DNA of 64,000 nucleotides from Mycobacterium sp. GA-1285 (lineage in GTDB: Bacteria; Actinomycetota; Actinomycetes; Mycobacteriales; Mycobacteriaceae). A program made the position numbers and the translations under genes. The notes under the pieces were generated by a model. The model saw only the letters and a program-made list of their open reading frames with translations, was not told where the DNA came from and ran no database searches. Below, piece by piece: positions 23,669 through 35,176 of this stretch. The stretch spans positions 1-64,000 of the forward strand of contig NZ_LQIS01000052.1 of assembly GCF_001499905.1 (NCBI RefSeq), in the 5' to 3' direction. Within the stretch, counting starts at the first letter, position 1, and every line of letters begins with the position of its first letter.

Positions 23669-24892
23669 GTGGCATCAACCTCGATCAAGACGCTTACAGA
23701 CCTTCTCGCAGAAGGTGTTTCGGATCGCGGTGTGCTGGTCCGCTCGGATCTCAACGTCCCGCTAGACGACGACGGCAACATCACCGACCCCGGCCGCATC
23801 ACCGCGTCGGTGCCCACGCTCAAAGCGCTGTCCGACGCCGGCGCCAAGGTGATCGTCACCGCGCATCTCGGTCGTCCCAAGGGCGGGCCGGACCCGAAAC
23901 TGTCGCTGGCCCCGGTCGCAAAGGCGTTGGGGGAGCAACTGGGTCGGCACGTGCAGCTGGCCGGCGATGTCGTCGGCACCGACGCGCTTGCCCGCGCCGA
24001 GGGATTGACCGACGGCGACATTCTGCTGCTGGAGAATGTCCGCTTCGATGCCCGCGAGACCAGCAAGGACGACGCCGAACGGATGGCGTTGGCCAGGCAA
24101 CTGGTCGAACTCGTCGGTGAGGACGGCGCTTTCGTCTCCGACGGTTTCGGTGTGGTGCACCGCAAGCAGGCATCGGTCTACGACGTCGCGACCCTGCTTC
24201 CGCACTACGCGGGCACGCTGGTGGCCGCGGAGGTCGACCTGCTCGAGCAGCTGACCACCTCGACCGACCGGCCGTACGCCGTGGTGCTCGGCGGGTCCAA
24301 GGTGTCGGACAAGCTGGCGGTCATCGAGTCGCTCGCGGAGAAAGCCGACAGCCTGATCATCGGCGGCGGTATGTGCTTCACCTTCCTTGCGTCGCAAGGT
24401 GTTTCGGTCGGCACCTCGCTGCTGGAGGAAGGCATGATCGAGACGTGCCACAAGCTGCTCGACACCTACGCCGACGTCATCCACGTGCCGGTCGACATCG
24501 TGGTGGCCGACAGGTTCGCCGCTGATGCCACGGCCGAAATCGTCGCAGCGAACAAGATCCCGGACGACAGGATGGGCCTGGACATCGGGCCCGGCTCGGT
24601 CCAGCGGTTCACGACGCTGCTGTCGAACGCGAAGACCATTTTCTGGAACGGGCCGATGGGCGTCTTCGAGTTCCCTGCGTTCTCCGCGGGCACCAAGGGC
24701 GTCGCCGAGGCCATCATCGCCGCGACCGCCAAGGGCGGCTTCAGTGTCGTCGGCGGCGGCGATTCGGCTGCGGCGGTCCGTCAGCTCGGCCTGGACGAAG
24801 AGGGCTTCTCCCACATTTCGACCGGCGGCGGTGCCTCGCTGGAATACCTTGAAGGCAAGAAGCTGCCCGGTATCGCCGTTTTAGAAGAGTGA
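23669..24892 (+). CDS. pgk: Phosphoglycerate kinase
   Basis: Transfers phosphate from 1,3-bisphosphoglycerate to ADP. The 407-aa protein has the N-domain substrate motifs [12 protein letters not shown] and [16 protein letters not shown]. The nucleotide domain has [11 protein letters not shown] and the ending [17 protein letters not shown]...[18 protein letters not shown] at 23669 gives a normal N-terminus ([13 protein letters not shown]); the frame stays open further into gap but that part is not family-like. Middle glycolytic gene; tpiA follows 14 bp later. Confidence 0.96.
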   Translation: MASTSIKTLTDLLAEGVSDRGVLVRSDLNVPLDDDGNITDPGRITASVPTLKALSDAGAKVIVTAHLGRPKGGPDPKLSLAPVAKALGEQLGRHVQLAGDVVGTDALARAEGLTDGDILLLENVRFDARETSKDDAERMALARQLVELVGEDGAFVSDGFGVVHRKQASVYDVATLLPHYAGTLVAAEVDLLEQLTTSTDRPYAVVLGGSKVSDKLAVIESLAEKADSLIIGGGMCFTFLASQGVSVGTSLLEEGMIETCHKLLDTYADVIHVPVDIVVADRFAADATAEIVAANKIPDDRMGLDIGPGSVQRFTTLLSNAKTIFWNGPMGVFEFPAFSAGTKGVAEAIIAATAKGGFSVVGGGDSAAAVRQLGLDEEGFSHISTGGGASLEYLEGKKLPGIAVLEE

Positions 24893-24906
24893 GAGGTCCT
24901 GGAATC

Positions 24907-25692
<786 letters not shown>

Positions 25693-25737
25693 CCGCCGAT
25701 TGGTGGGCGTCGTCGTCGATTAGGTAGTCTTGCGCCC

Positions 25738-25971
25738 ATGGAATTGGCCCTGCAGATCATCCTGGTCGTGACCAGTGTCCTGGTCGTGCTCCTGGTGCTG
25801 CTGCATCGCGCCAAGGGCGGCGGCCTGTCCACGTTGTTCGGTGGCGGCGTCCAGTCCAGCCTGTCGGGGTCGACGGTGGTGGAGAAGAACCTGGACCGGC
25901 TGACGTTGTTCGTCACCGGGATCTGGCTCGTCTCGATCGTCGGCGTCGCGCTGCTGATCAAGTACAGCTGA
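25738..25971 (+). CDS. secG: Preprotein translocase subunit SecG
   Basis: The 77-aa membrane protein has two hydrophobic spans (LQIILVVTSVLVVLLVLLHR and LTLFVTGIWLVSIVGVALLI). They are joined by the SecG loop AKGGGLSTLFGGGVQSSLSGS. It is the small stimulatory partner of SecYE in protein export. Placement directly after tpiA is standard for actinobacteria. Confidence 0.94.
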   Translation: MELALQIILVVTSVLVVLLVLLHRAKGGGLSTLFGGGVQSSLSGSTVVEKNLDRLTLFVTGIWLVSIVGVALLIKYS

Positions 25972-26035
25972 CGCGAAGCGCACTGCCGTCGTAGACGGTG
26001 CCGACTATTCTTCCCGCGGCGCGGGCTCCTCAGTG

Positions 26036-26431
26036 CTACGGCGCGAGCACCAGCGGCGGCATGGGGGCCGCCGGTTGCTGCGGTTGAGCCGGCGGCAGCT
26101 GCACGACGGGCAGGTCTCCCCGGACCGCACCCGGCCCCTTGGGGGCGGCCGGCTGCTGCTCCGCTTCCTGCGCCTGTGCGGGCGGGGCATAGCAGTTCGG
26201 CGATCCGTCGGCCTGGGTGTCGTTCGGGTCACTGGTCGGCACGCCGCCCGAGTCGACGCAGCACAGGTCGGGGTTGCGGACCGTCTGCTTCATGCAATTG
26301 TCGTACTGCTCGACGTCCCACGAGCCGTCGTCGGGCGCGGCGGCCGCGGTGGCCGGCCAGGTCAACACGACAAAGGCACCGGCACAGCCGGCGATCATCA
26401 GCCGACGCAGAAGTGGAGGTGAATCGGTCAT
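26036..26431 (-). CDS. Small secreted Cys- and Pro-rich protein
   Basis: The 131-aa precursor has a signal peptide (LMIAGCAGAFVVLTWPATAAAA) and a short mature domain with four Cys (DNCMKQ, DLCCVDSGG, SPNCYAPP). A Pro/Gln/Ala-rich tail follows (PPAQAQEAEQQPAAPKGP, then PPAQPQQPAAPMPP). Disulfide pairing outside the membrane is plausible. ATG at 26431 has GAGGA upstream; an ATG 12 codons earlier is less well placed. Family not recognised. Confidence 0.72.
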   Translation of the reverse strand: MTDSPPLLRRLMIAGCAGAFVVLTWPATAAAAPDDGSWDVEQYDNCMKQTVRNPDLCCVDSGGVPTSDPNDTQADGSPNCYAPPAQAQEAEQQPAAPKGPGAVRGDLPVVQLPPAQPQQPAAPMPPLVLAP

Positions 26432-26583
26432 CGTCGGTCCTCGTGACGAGGGTGTGTGATGTGTCAAGCGTGCGCCGGAATCGTGCCGCGGTGTCGGTTT
26501 CCGACTTTTTTTCTTGCGTGTTCTGAGCGGTACCGCGGAACTCCCGTCGCGCAGAGCCCGACCGTGACGGCGATACTGAGCGC

Positions 26584-29385
26584 ATGGCCGAACTCCCCGA
26601 TGCGCTGGAACCGATCGGCGCGGTCCATCGCACCCGGGTCGGGCGTGAGGCGACCGAGCCCATGCGGGAGGACATCCGGCTGCTGGGCACCATCTTGGGC
26701 GACACCGTCCGCGAGCAGAACGGCGAGGAGGTGTTCGACCTCGTCGAGCGTGCCCGCGTCGAGTCGTTCCGAGTGCGCCGCTCCGAGATCGACCGCGCGG
26801 AGCTGGCGGGGATGTTCGACGGCATCGACATCCACCGAGCGATTCCGGTCATCCGTGCCTTCACCCACTTCGCGCTGTTAGCCAACGTCGCTGAAGACAT
26901 CCACCGGGAGCGTCGCCGAGCGATCCATGTCGAAGCGGGGGAGCCGCCGCAGAACAGCAGCCTCGCCGCCACCTATGCCAAACTCGACGCCGTCGACCTC
27001 GACGCAGGCACCGTCGCCGAAGCCCTAGCCGGGGCGATGGTTTCACCGGTGATCACCGCGCATCCGACCGAGACCAGGCGCCGCACGATCTTCGACACCC
27101 AACACCGCATCACCGAGCTGATGCGGTTGCGCCTGCACGGATACGGTCCGTCCGACGGTCGCGATATCGAGCGTGAGCTGCGCCGCCATATCCTGACGCT
27201 GTGGCAAACAGCGCTGGTTCGCTTGTCCCGCTTGAAGATTCAGGACGAGATCGAGACCGGGCTGCGGTACTACCCCGCCGCGTTCTTCGAAGTCGTACCG
27301 CAGGTGAACGCCGACGTGCGCACCCAGCTGCAGGCCCGTTGGCCCGATGCCGGGCTGCTGGACGAGCCGATCGTGCGCCCGGGGTCGTGGATCGGCGGGG
27401 ATCGGGACGGCAACCCCAACGTCACCGCCGACGTCGTCCGACGCGCGACTGGCAGAGCGGCGTACATGGCACTGGATCACTACTTCACTGAGATCACAGC
27501 GCTGGAAGAGGAGCTGTCGATGTCGGCGCGGCTCGTGCGGATCAGCGAGGGCCTCGAGGCACTGGCGGCCCGCTGCGAAGAACCCGCCCGGGCCGACGAG
27601 CCCTACCGGCGAGCTCTGCGGGTCATCCACTCCCGGCTGACGTCGACGGCGAAGGAGATTCTCGACGAGCAGCCCGAGCACGAACTCGACTTGGGGCTCG
27701 AGCGCTATGAGTCAGCCGGCGAGTTGCTCGCCGACTTGGACGTGGTCGACGAGTCGTTGCGGAGCCACGGTAGCGCGGTGCTGGCCGACGACCGGCTGGC
27801 CAAATTGCGGGAAGCGTTGCGCACGTTCGGGTTTCACCTCTGCGGTCTCGACATGCGGCAGAACTCCGACGTGCACGAGGAGGTCGTCGCCGAGCTGCTG
27901 GCGTGGGCGGGTGTGCACCCCGACTACGGCTCGCTGACTGAGGCCGAACGAGTAGAGCTGCTCGCAGGCGAGCTGTCGACCCGCCGTCCGCTGGTCAAGC
28001 CTGGTGCTGAACTGTCCGAGCTGGCCCGTAAAGAGCTCGACATCGTGGCGGCGGCCGCTCGGGCGGTGCGGGTCTTCGGGACGCGGGCGGTGCCGAACTA
28101 CATCATCTCGATGTGCGAGTCCGTGTCGGACATGCTCGAGGCGGGGATCCTGCTCAAAGAGGCCGGGCTGCTCGACATCTCCGCGAAGGAGCCGTACGTG
28201 CCCGTCGGCATCGTGCCGTTGTTCGAGACCATCGATGATTTGCAGCATGGCTCGTCGATTCTCGAAGCGGCGCTGGATCTTCCGGTGTACCGGTCGATCG
28301 TGTCGGCACGCGGCGAGAGTCAGGAGGTGATGCTCGGCTACTCCGACTCCAACAAGGACGGCGGCTACCTCGCGGCGAACTGGGCGCTGTACAGGGCGGA
28401 ACTCGATCTGGTGGAATCGGCGCGCAAGACCGGAATACGGTTGCGCCTCTTCCACGGCCGCGGGGGCACCGTTGGTCGAGGCGGCGGCCCGAGCTACGAC
28501 GCCATCTTGGCCCAGCCGCCGGGCGCGGTGAACGGATCGCTGCGCCTCACCGAGCAGGGCGAGGTGATCGCGGCGAAGTACGCCGAACCCCAAGTCGCGA
28601 ATCGCAATCTCGAGACCCTTGTGGCCGCCACGTTGGAGGCCACGCTGCTCGACGTGGAAGGTCTCGGCGACGACGCCGGTCCGGCTTATGAATTGCTCGA
28701 CGACCTGGCGGCCCGCGCTCAGCACGCGTACGCCGAACTGGTCCATGAGACACCGGGTTTCGTCGAGTACTTCAAGGCGTCGACGCCGGTGAGCGAGATC
28801 GGCGCGCTCAACATCGGTAGTCGCCCGTCGTCGCGGAAGCCGACGACGTCGATCGCGGACTTGCGGGCGATCCCGTGGGTGCTGGCGTGGAGCCAGTCGC
28901 GGGTGATGCTGCCCGGCTGGTACGGCACGGGTAAGGCTTTCGAGGAGTGGATCGCCGAGGGTCCGGAGTCGGAGGAGGACCGCGTCGAGGTTTTACAGGA
29001 TCTGTATCGCCGCTGGCCGTTCTTCCGTACCGTGCTGTCGAACATGGCGCAGGTGTTGGCGAAATCCGATCTGGGGTTGGCGGCCCGATACTCCGAGTTG
29101 GTCGACGACGAGGAGTTGCGGCGGCGGGTGTTCGACAAGATAGCCGCCGAGCACGAGCGCACGATCCGGATGCACAAGCTCATCACCGGCCAAGATGATT
29201 TGCTGGCCGACAACCCGGCGCTGGCCCGATCGGTGTTCAACCGCTTCCCCTACCTGGAGCCGCTGAACCATCTTCAGGTCGAGTTGCTGCGCCGCTACCG
29301 ATCCGGGGACGACGACGAACTGGTCCAGCGCGGAATCCTTCTGACGATGAGCGGTTTGGCGACCGCCCTGCGCAACAGCGGCTAG
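26584..29385 (+). CDS. ppc: Phosphoenolpyruvate carboxylase
   Basis: Anaplerotic enzyme making oxaloacetate from PEP and bicarbonate. The 933-aa length is typical. Key motifs: [18 protein letters not shown] (catalytic His, residue ~160), [51 protein letters not shown] (catalytic glycine loop), [12 protein letters not shown], and the C-terminus [15 protein letters not shown]. The start follows a weak upstream purine stretch. It is monocistronic in appearance. From memory M. tuberculosis has no ppc here, which points to a different mycobacterial lineage. Confidence 0.96.
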   Translation: MAELPDALEPIGAVHRTRVGREATEPMREDIRLLGTILGDTVREQNGEEVFDLVERARVESFRVRRSEIDRAELAGMFDGIDIHRAIPVIRAFTHFALLANVAEDIHRERRRAIHVEAGEPPQNSSLAATYAKLDAVDLDAGTVAEALAGAMVSPVITAHPTETRRRTIFDTQHRITELMRLRLHGYGPSDGRDIERELRRHILTLWQTALVRLSRLKIQDEIETGLRYYPAAFFEVVPQVNADVRTQLQARWPDAGLLDEPIVRPGSWIGGDRDGNPNVTADVVRRATGRAAYMALDHYFTEITALEEELSMSARLVRISEGLEALAARCEEPARADEPYRRALRVIHSRLTSTAKEILDEQPEHELDLGLERYESAGELLADLDVVDESLRSHGSAVLADDRLAKLREALRTFGFHLCGLDMRQNSDVHEEVVAELLAWAGVHPDYGSLTEAERVELLAGELSTRRPLVKPGAELSELARKELDIVAAAARAVRVFGTRAVPNYIISMCESVSDMLEAGILLKEAGLLDISAKEPYVPVGIVPLFETIDDLQHGSSILEAALDLPVYRSIVSARGESQEVMLGYSDSNKDGGYLAANWALYRAELDLVESARKTGIRLRLFHGRGGTVGRGGGPSYDAILAQPPGAVNGSLRLTEQGEVIAAKYAEPQVANRNLETLVAATLEATLLDVEGLGDDAGPAYELLDDLAARAQHAYAELVHETPGFVEYFKASTPVSEIGALNIGSRPSSRKPTTSIADLRAIPWVLAWSQSRVMLPGWYGTGKAFEEWIAEGPESEEDRVEVLQDLYRRWPFFRTVLSNMAQVLAKSDLGLAARYSELVDDEELRRRVFDKIAAEHERTIRMHKLITGQDDLLADNPALARSVFNRFPYLEPLNHLQVELLRRYRSGDDDELVQRGILLTMSGLATALRNSG

Positions 29386-29395
29386 GGTACGAGCG

Positions 29396-29767
29396 TTACA
29401 GGCCGGCGGACCGACGTACCTTGTTCACGGCCCCGCGCACGGCCTGCTCCGTCGCGGCCAATGGTCCGAGCACGGACTCACCGAGGCCGACAATGTGCTC
29501 CACGCGCGTGACGATGCCCTCCATCCGGTCCACCACCCCGTTCAGCCGCGGCGCGAGTTCATTGATCTGGCTGATCGTGCCGTTGAACCGCTCGAGCGTG
29601 GCGTCGAGATTCTCCGTGGATCTGTTCAGATCCTCGAGGGTCTCGCTCAGGCCCTCCAGGATGGTGTCGACCTGCTCGACGGTGACGTCGGCGTTGAGCG
29701 CCGCTTGGGCGAGCTTTCTGATGCGTTCCGGGCCTGTGCGGACCGGTCGACCACCCTTGTCTGCCAT
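29396..29767 (-). CDS. Coiled-coil protein, unknown function
   Basis: The 123-aa cytoplasmic-looking protein has a basic N-terminus (ADKGGRPVRTGPERIRKLAQAAL). A long heptad-patterned helix follows (VEQVDTILEGLSETLEDLNRSTENLDATLERFNGTISQINEL), then MEGIVTRVEHIVG and a short basic tail. It has no signal or catalytic motif and resembles a scaffold or polyhydroxyalkanoate/phasin-like coiled coil only in general character. ATG at 29767 is chosen; one three codons upstream is equally possible. Confidence 0.65.
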   Translation of the reverse strand: MADKGGRPVRTGPERIRKLAQAALNADVTVEQVDTILEGLSETLEDLNRSTENLDATLERFNGTISQINELAPRLNGVVDRMEGIVTRVEHIVGLGESVLGPLAATEQAVRGAVNKVRRSAGL

Positions 29768-29826
29768 GGGGGCCATTATGACGGCAGCCGGGGAACCGCT
29801 GGGGGTAACCCGGCGTCTGAACACAT

Positions 29827-29973
29827 GTGAGCGCGAAGGAAACCACGTCACGGCAGTGCCCGATGGATCCGCGAGTCGTCATGGTCGGATCGGACGCCAC
29901 GACCGCAAGCGCCGACTACGACGCGGGCTTCCGCGACGGACACAATGATGATCTCTCGGCCCTCTCAGGCTGA
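29827..29973 (+). CDS. Possible 48-codon ORF, unknown
   Basis: GTG at 29827 opens a 48-codon frame ending TGA at 29971-29973 (…DYDAGFRDGHNDDLSALSG at the C-terminus), between two minus-strand genes. An internal ATG lies at 29863. There is no strong ribosome site, and part of the frame is antisense-adjacent to gene starts, so it may be chance. It is the only candidate in the 213-bp gap before the HNH gene. Confidence 0.25.
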   Translation: MSAKETTSRQCPMDPRVVMVGSDATTASADYDAGFRDGHNDDLSALSG

Positions 29974-29980
29974 ACGCTGG

Positions 29981-31417
29981 TCAGAACGGCGGTGGTTCGT
30001 CGTCCCTGGCGAGTCGTTCGGCGAGGAGCAACTCTTTGCGAGCGATGCGCTCGGCGTTGTGTTGCCGCTCCAGCGCGATCCGATATGCCTTGTCCTCTGC
30101 GCGGGTGCGCCTGCGGATTGGCATCTTCGCGCCTCGATGAAGATCGTCTGGCCCGTCCGGGTGCGGGGCGACCACGATGTCGCCCGTGGGCCGGCCCAGC
30201 TGTTCGAAGAACTCGGCACCGCTGGGGGTGGTGGTGTACGTCTGGCCGCTGGGCGCCGTCCATATGACCGTGCCGTCCGCGAGTTGTCGGTCTGACCACC
30301 CGTCGGCACCGCACCAGAAAGTTTTCAGCAGATGGTGAAACCCGCAGAGTAGCTTCAAGTTTGATGGATGGGTGGGTCCCATTGGATACGGGACCGTATG
30401 GTCGATCTGGCACGCAGACGCCGGCACATCGCATCCGGGAAAGCGGCACGTCAGGTCACGCCATCGGATGAAACGAGCTAACGCCGCCGACGGCCGGTAG
30501 CCCTGCTGGGGGCAGGGTTCGGGCAGCGGAACAGGGCGCACCCGCGCGGTCGCGATCATCTCCCGCAACATCGAGGCGGGCACCGCGCCGAAGCCTGGCA
30601 GGTATCCCGGGTTGTCGGACCGGCCCTCGATCGTGGCCTGCTCGGCGATCACATTGACGACGACCTGACTCGTTGGCTCGCCAGGAGACCCGTTCTGGCA
30701 ATCCTCGCCGCCGCAGCCGCACTCGAGCCGCATCTGCCCTGCGCTCATCGCCGTCATGGCGTCCGCACGGCGCTGCGAAATCGTGCGCGGATCGTCGCGA
30801 CATACCGTTGCGGCAATCTCATCGAGGCGCGTGTCGAAAGCCACGCCGTCGGCAAAGGCGAGTCTGGCCCAGATTCCGACCATTCCTGGACTGATCGGAC
30901 CGACCTCGACGTAGCGGTCGTCGCTGGGCGGCTTCGGTTCCCGAACCCCGTCCGGGTCGAACTTCTCCACCCACATGTCGATGCGCTCGTGCAGCTTCGG
31001 CCCGGACAACTTCATCCATTTCGGCGACCATTTCGCGAAAGCCGCGTCGAGTCGGGCAAGGCGATCGTCGTCCTTGACATTGGAGCTGCGGTTGACCAGG
31101 GCGGTCATCATCCGAAAGTCGATCTGTCCGCTCGCGAAGACCTCGGCGACCTTGGGCAAGCGTTCGCGCAGATCGATGGCGTAGTGCAGGCGACTGGCCG
31201 CTCGCCCGCGGCTGATGTTCAGTGCCGCCGCGATCTCGGCAACCACGTTGGCGTGTCCGTCGATCGCCCAGTTCGCCCGCTCATCGTCGTCATCTGGAGC
31301 ACGGCGGGCATAGAGCTCGCCGATGGCCATTAGCTCGCGGCCACAAGCTGCGCTCTGTTCGCGCGATGACGCGGCAATGGTCTCAACCACCGCCGCATCG
31401 TCGAAATTCTCGAACAT
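29981..31417 (-). CDS. DUF222/13E12-family protein with HNH endonuclease motif
   Basis: The 478-aa protein belongs to the mycobacterial 13E12 repeat family. A DUF222 helical region comes first (residues ~1-290, including GRAASRLHYAIDLRERLP). A C-terminal HNH nuclease core follows: CRFPGCDVPASACQIDHTVPYP, then NLKLLCGFHHLLKTFW. Two CxxxxC-type Cys groups (ECGCGGEDCQNG) lie mid-protein. These genes are multicopy in mycobacteria and often lie in variable regions; the true function is unknown. ATG at 31417 (MFENFDDAAVVE) matches the typical family start. Confidence 0.87.
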   Translation of the reverse strand: MFENFDDAAVVETIAASSREQSAACGRELMAIGELYARRAPDDDDERANWAIDGHANVVAEIAAALNISRGRAASRLHYAIDLRERLPKVAEVFASGQIDFRMMTALVNRSSNVKDDDRLARLDAAFAKWSPKWMKLSGPKLHERIDMWVEKFDPDGVREPKPPSDDRYVEVGPISPGMVGIWARLAFADGVAFDTRLDEIAATVCRDDPRTISQRRADAMTAMSAGQMRLECGCGGEDCQNGSPGEPTSQVVVNVIAEQATIEGRSDNPGYLPGFGAVPASMLREMIATARVRPVPLPEPCPQQGYRPSAALARFIRWRDLTCRFPGCDVPASACQIDHTVPYPMGPTHPSNLKLLCGFHHLLKTFWCGADGWSDRQLADGTVIWTAPSGQTYTTTPSGAEFFEQLGRPTGDIVVAPHPDGPDDLHRGAKMPIRRRTRAEDKAYRIALERQHNAERIARKELLLAERLARDDEPPPF

Positions 31418-31501
31418 GTGTTCGATACTACTCGCGTACCCTGACAAGTCGCGGTGCTCGATACCTCTTCAGCCATGGGCACAATCCGGGAGAATGCGGC
31501 T

Positions 31502-32002
31502 GTGTCGGCCCGCTCCTTCGGCGAAGCCAATGGCTTCCATCGGGTGATGCGCCGCGTTGCCGGAACGAAGGCGGGCCGTGTGATCTTTCGTCCGACGGCA
31601 CACCGCTTGGACCAGTTGGTCAGCAAGCTCAGCGGTGGGAGGTACAGCTTCGCCGGGATCGCCGCCGGCCTTCCCACGGTCATCCTCACCACCACCGGCG
31701 CCAAATCTGGAAAGCCGCGGACGGTAGCGCTTTTGGGGATCCCACACGCCGAGGGCGTGGCGGTGGTCGCGGCGAATTACGGCGGTGCCACACACCCAGG
31801 CTGGTACTACAACCTCAGGGCGAACCCGTCGGCACGGGTCACGATCGAGGGCGATACCTGGGATGCCACCGCCCGGCTGGCCACACCGGACGAACGCGAA
31901 GAGATATGGGGGAGAGGCGTCAACCTGTATCCCGGTCTCACGAAGGAGGAAGTGTGGGCCGGCGAACGGCGGATCGAGGCCTTCGTGCTGGAGCGGCACT
32001 GA
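31502..32002 (+). CDS. Deazaflavin (F420)-dependent nitroreductase-family protein
   Basis: The ~166-aa protein is a DDN/FDOR-A-type split beta-barrel. It has the signature VILTTTGAKSGKPRTVALLGI, GVAVVAANYGGATHPGWYYNLRANP and VNLYPGLTKEE. Family members use reduced F420 to reduce quinones or nitro compounds, usually at the membrane. GTG at 31502, with GGGAGAA about 8 bases upstream, gives a normal-length protein; GTG at 31454 and ATG at 31475 are alternatives. It is convergent with pgl, 5 bp away. Confidence 0.87.
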   Translation: MSARSFGEANGFHRVMRRVAGTKAGRVIFRPTAHRLDQLVSKLSGGRYSFAGIAAGLPTVILTTTGAKSGKPRTVALLGIPHAEGVAVVAANYGGATHPGWYYNLRANPSARVTIEGDTWDATARLATPDEREEIWGRGVNLYPGLTKEEVWAGERRIEAFVLERH

Positions 32003-32007
32003 GAGGG

Positions 32008-32745
32008 TCAGAGCTTGCTTGCCGCGGCCTCGTCGAGCAGCCACACCGTCGCCTCCCAACCCACCGCACCGGCGGCAGGCACGTCGTCGGCCTCAGCGCC
32101 GCCGATCGCCGCCGCGACCGCATCGGCCTTCGCCTCACCGGAGACCACCAACCACACCTCCCGCGACCGTTGAATCGCGGGCAGCGTCAACGTGATCCGG
32201 CGCGGCGGCGGCTTGGGGGAGTCCTCGACACCGACCACCAGGCGCTCGGTCTCACGCACCGCAGGGGTGTGAGGAAACAGCGAGTTGACGTGTCCCTCGC
32301 CGCCCATCCCCAGCAGGTGCACGTCGAAGTCGGGCGCCGGCTCACCATCGTCGGCGTTGGCGGCCAGCACCTGCTCGTAGTCGGCCGCGGCGGCGTCGAG
32401 GTCGTCGCCGAACTCAGCGCCGCTGGCGGCCATCGGGTGCACGTTCGAGGCCGGGACATCCACGTGATCCAGCAGCGCCTCGCGGGCCTGCTTGTCGTTG
32501 CGCTCGTCGTCGTCTGCCGGGACGAAGCGATCGTCTCCCCAGTAGAGATGCACCTTCGCCCAGTCGATCTCGGCGCCCTTCTCGGCCACGCGCTTCAACA
32601 GCCCGGTGCCGGTGCCCCCGCCCGTGAGCACGATGTGTGCCGATCCGCGCTTGTCGATGGCTGTGACGATCGCCGCGACAAGCCGATCGCCGGCGGCCGT
32701 CACCAACGTCGCGGTGTCCGGATAACGCTCGATGGTGGTGCTCAC
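32008..32745 (-). CDS. pgl: 6-phosphogluconolactonase
   Basis: Hydrolyses 6-phosphogluconolactone after Zwf. The 245-aa DevB/SOL-type protein has [29 protein letters not shown] (metal or phosphate loop), [21 protein letters not shown] and [20 protein letters not shown]. The start overlaps the opcA stop by 4 bp. It is the last gene of the tkt-tal-zwf-opcA-pgl operon. Confidence 0.94.
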   Translation of the reverse strand: MSTTIERYPDTATLVTAAGDRLVAAIVTAIDKRGSAHIVLTGGGTGTGLLKRVAEKGAEIDWAKVHLYWGDDRFVPADDDERNDKQAREALLDHVDVPASNVHPMAASGAEFGDDLDAAAADYEQVLAANADDGEPAPDFDVHLLGMGGEGHVNSLFPHTPAVRETERLVVGVEDSPKPPPRRITLTLPAIQRSREVWLVVSGEAKADAVAAAIGGAEADDVPAAGAVGWEATVWLLDEAAASKL

Positions 32746-33653
32746 GCGTATTGCACCTTGTCGATTCCCTGCAGCGCCTCGTGGTAGATCTCATCGGGGT
32801 CGAGCCTGCGTAGATCCTCGGCCAGGCACTCCTTGGCTTCCCTGCGCGCCAGGGGGATTCGCGCCTCCGGTCGGCTGGTGCGGCTCAGCGTCGCGGTGAC
32901 GCCATGCTGAGGCCGCCGCAAAGTGATCGTCTCACCGACGCGAATCAGCTCGACCTTCAACTCGCCTACCTGCCGGTGCACCGGACCCTCGATTCGAGCG
33001 GCGAGCCAACCCGCCAACACGTCGAGCGACGGCTCGTTCCCCAGACCCGACACCACCGCAGACGCGATCGGCTCGTGCGGTTCCTGATCGACGGCCGCGG
33101 CCAGCAGTGCCCGCCAGTACGTGATTCGAGCCCAGCACAGGTCGGTGTCCCCGGCGGTGTAGCCGCCCAACCGCCCCTTGATCGCGGCCAACGGATCGGA
33201 ACACTGCGTCGCGTTGGTGATCCGGCGAATGGCCAACCGGCCCAAGGGGTCCTCGGCCGGTACCTCGGGTCCACCCGCGGGCCACCACGCCACCACCGGT
33301 GTATCCGGCAAGAGGAAAGGCAGCACCACGGCGCTCGCATGGTCGGCGAGCTCGCCGTGCAGGCGCAGCGCGACGATCTCCCCGGCCCCCGCGTCACCAC
33401 CGACGCGTAGCTGCGCGTCCAACCGTGCGTCGTCGGCGTTCCGGTCTCCGGGCACCACGACGATCACCCGACACGGGTGCTCTCGGCTGGCGAAGTTGGC
33501 CGCCTCGATCGAATCCTCCAGTAGCTCACCGGAATCGAGGGAGATCACCAGCGTGAGCACCCGGCTCAGCGTGATCGCCCCACCCTCCTCGCGCAGACCG
33601 GTGATCTTCTTGTTGATGTCGTTCGTGTTCGTGTCCGGCAGATCGACTATCAC
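32742..33653 (-). CDS. opcA: Glucose-6-phosphate dehydrogenase assembly protein OpcA
   Basis: The 303-aa OpcA protein modulates and assembles Zwf in actinobacteria and cyanobacteria. Family features are [17 protein letters not shown] at the start, [29 protein letters not shown] and the [14 protein letters not shown] region. GTG at 33653 overlaps the zwf stop (GTGA), and IVDLPDT is the family N-terminus, so it is preferred to the ATG four codons upstream. Translationally coupled to zwf, whose product it serves. Confidence 0.93.
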   Translation of the reverse strand: MIVDLPDTNTNDINKKITGLREEGGAITLSRVLTLVISLDSGELLEDSIEAANFASREHPCRVIVVVPGDRNADDARLDAQLRVGGDAGAGEIVALRLHGELADHASAVVLPFLLPDTPVVAWWPAGGPEVPAEDPLGRLAIRRITNATQCSDPLAAIKGRLGGYTAGDTDLCWARITYWRALLAAAVDQEPHEPIASAVVSGLGNEPSLDVLAGWLAARIEGPVHRQVGELKVELIRVGETITLRRPQHGVTATLSRTSRPEARIPLARREAKECLAEDLRRLDPDEIYHEALQGIDKVQYA

Positions 33654-35176
33654 GGCCGCCTCCATTCCCGGCCCATGCGATGCAGCATCTCGTCGGCTGA
33701 GGCCGGACCCCAGGTACCCGACTCGTACGCCTCGGGCCTACCGTGTGCGGCCCAGTAGTCCAGCACAGGATCCAAGATCTCCCAGGACAATTCGACTTCC
33801 CTGTTCACCGGGAACAACGACGGTTCACCGAGCAGCACGTCGAGGATCAGCCGTTCGTAGGCTTCGGGGGAGTCCTCGGCGAACGCCGATCCATACGAGA
33901 AGTCCATGTTGACGTCGCGGACCTCCATCGCGCTGCCGGGCACCTTAGAACCGAATCGGATCGTGATGCCCTCGTCGGGCTGCACCCTGATCACCAAGGC
34001 GTTCTGGCCGAGTTCCTCGGTCATGGTCTTGTCGAACGGCAGGTGCGGCGCCCGCTTGAAAATCAGCGCGATCTCAGTCACCCTGCGCCCCAACCGCTTT
34101 CCGGTACGCAGGAAGAACGGCACACCGGCCCACCGCCGGGTGTCGACCTCCAGGGCGATGGCCGCGTAGGTCTCGGTCTTCGAATCCTTCGAGAAGCCCT
34201 CCTCTTCGAGCAGGCCCACCACCTTCTCGCTGCCCTGCCACCCGGCCGTGTACTGTCCGCGCGCGGTCGTCTCGTTCAGTGGCTGCATCGGCCGCGTAGC
34301 CGAGAACACCTTGATCTTCTCGATCTGCAGTTCTTTCGGGCCGAAGCTGACCGGCTCCTCCATCGCGGTCAGGGCCAGCAGTTGCAAGAGATGGTTCTGG
34401 ATGACGTCGCGTGCGGCACCGACTCCGTCGTAGTAGCCTCCCCGCCCGCCGAGCCCGATGTCCTCGGCCATCGTGATCTGCACACTGTCGACGTAGTTGT
34501 TGTTCCAGATCGGCTCGTACAATTCGTTGGCGAACCGCAGCGCGAGGATGTTCTGCACGGTCTCCTTCCCGAGGTAGTGGTCGATGCGAAACACCGACTC
34601 CTCGGGGAACACGCTGTTGACGACCGCGTTGAGTTCCTGCGCGCTCGCCAGGTCGTGACCGAACGGCTTCTCGATCACCACCCGGCTCCAGCGCCCCTCC
34701 TGCGGGTTGGCCAGCCCGGACTTGTGTAGCTGCTCGCACACCTGCTGGAACGCGTTCGGCGGAATGGACAGATAGAAGACGTGATTGCCGCCCGTTCCGC
34801 GTTCGGCATCGAGCTTGTCGAGCGTCTCAGCGAGTCGGCCGAACGCTGCATCGTCGTCGAAAGTGCCTTGGACGAACCGGAATCCCTCGGCCAGCCGGTC
34901 CCACACCTCCTGGCGGAACGGCGTGCGGGCATGCTGCTTCACCGCCTCGTAGACCACCTGGCCGAAATCTTCGTCGGCCCAGTCCCTTCGGGCGAATCCG
35001 ATCAGCGAGAACGACGGCGGCAGCAGGCCGCGGTTGGCCAGGTCGTAGATCGCCGGCATCAGCTTCTTACGCGACAGGTCACCGGTGACGCCGAAGATGA
35101 CGATCCCGCACGGCCCCGCGATCCGGGGCATCCGCTTGTCGCGCTTGTCGCGAAGCGGATTGACCCAGGCCGTCAT
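33650..35176 (-). CDS. zwf: Glucose-6-phosphate dehydrogenase
   Basis: First oxidative step of the pentose phosphate pathway. The 508-aa protein has the coenzyme motif [22 protein letters not shown], the catalytic segment [21 protein letters not shown], and [21 protein letters not shown] at 35176 overlaps the tal stop (ATGA). The longer open frame upstream falls within tal. It corresponds to Zwf2 of M. tuberculosis by operon position. Confidence 0.96.
   Translation of the reverse strand: MTAWVNPLRDKRDKRMPRIAGPCGIVIFGVTGDLSRKKLMPAIYDLANRGLLPPSFSLIGFARRDWADEDFGQVVYEAVKQHARTPFRQEVWDRLAEGFRFVQGTFDDDAAFGRLAETLDKLDAERGTGGNHVFYLSIPPNAFQQVCEQLHKSGLANPQEGRWSRVVIEKPFGHDLASAQELNAVVNSVFPEESVFRIDHYLGKETVQNILALRFANELYEPIWNNNYVDSVQITMAEDIGLGGRGGYYDGVGAARDVIQNHLLQLLALTAMEEPVSFGPKELQIEKIKVFSATRPMQPLNETTARGQYTAGWQGSEKVVGLLEEEGFSKDSKTETYAAIALEVDTRRWAGVPFFLRTGKRLGRRVTEIALIFKRAPHLPFDKTMTEELGQNALVIRVQPDEGITIRFGSKVPGSAMEVRDVNMDFSYGSAFAEDSPEAYERLILDVLLGEPSLFPVNREVELSWEILDPVLDYWAAHGRPEAYESGTWGPASADEMLHRMGREWRRP

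Noticed and set aside
29981-31417. Group II intron or transposon carrying an HNH nuclease
   Set aside because: The HNH motif lies in a full-length DUF222/13E12 protein. No terminal repeats, target duplication or intron structure are visible.
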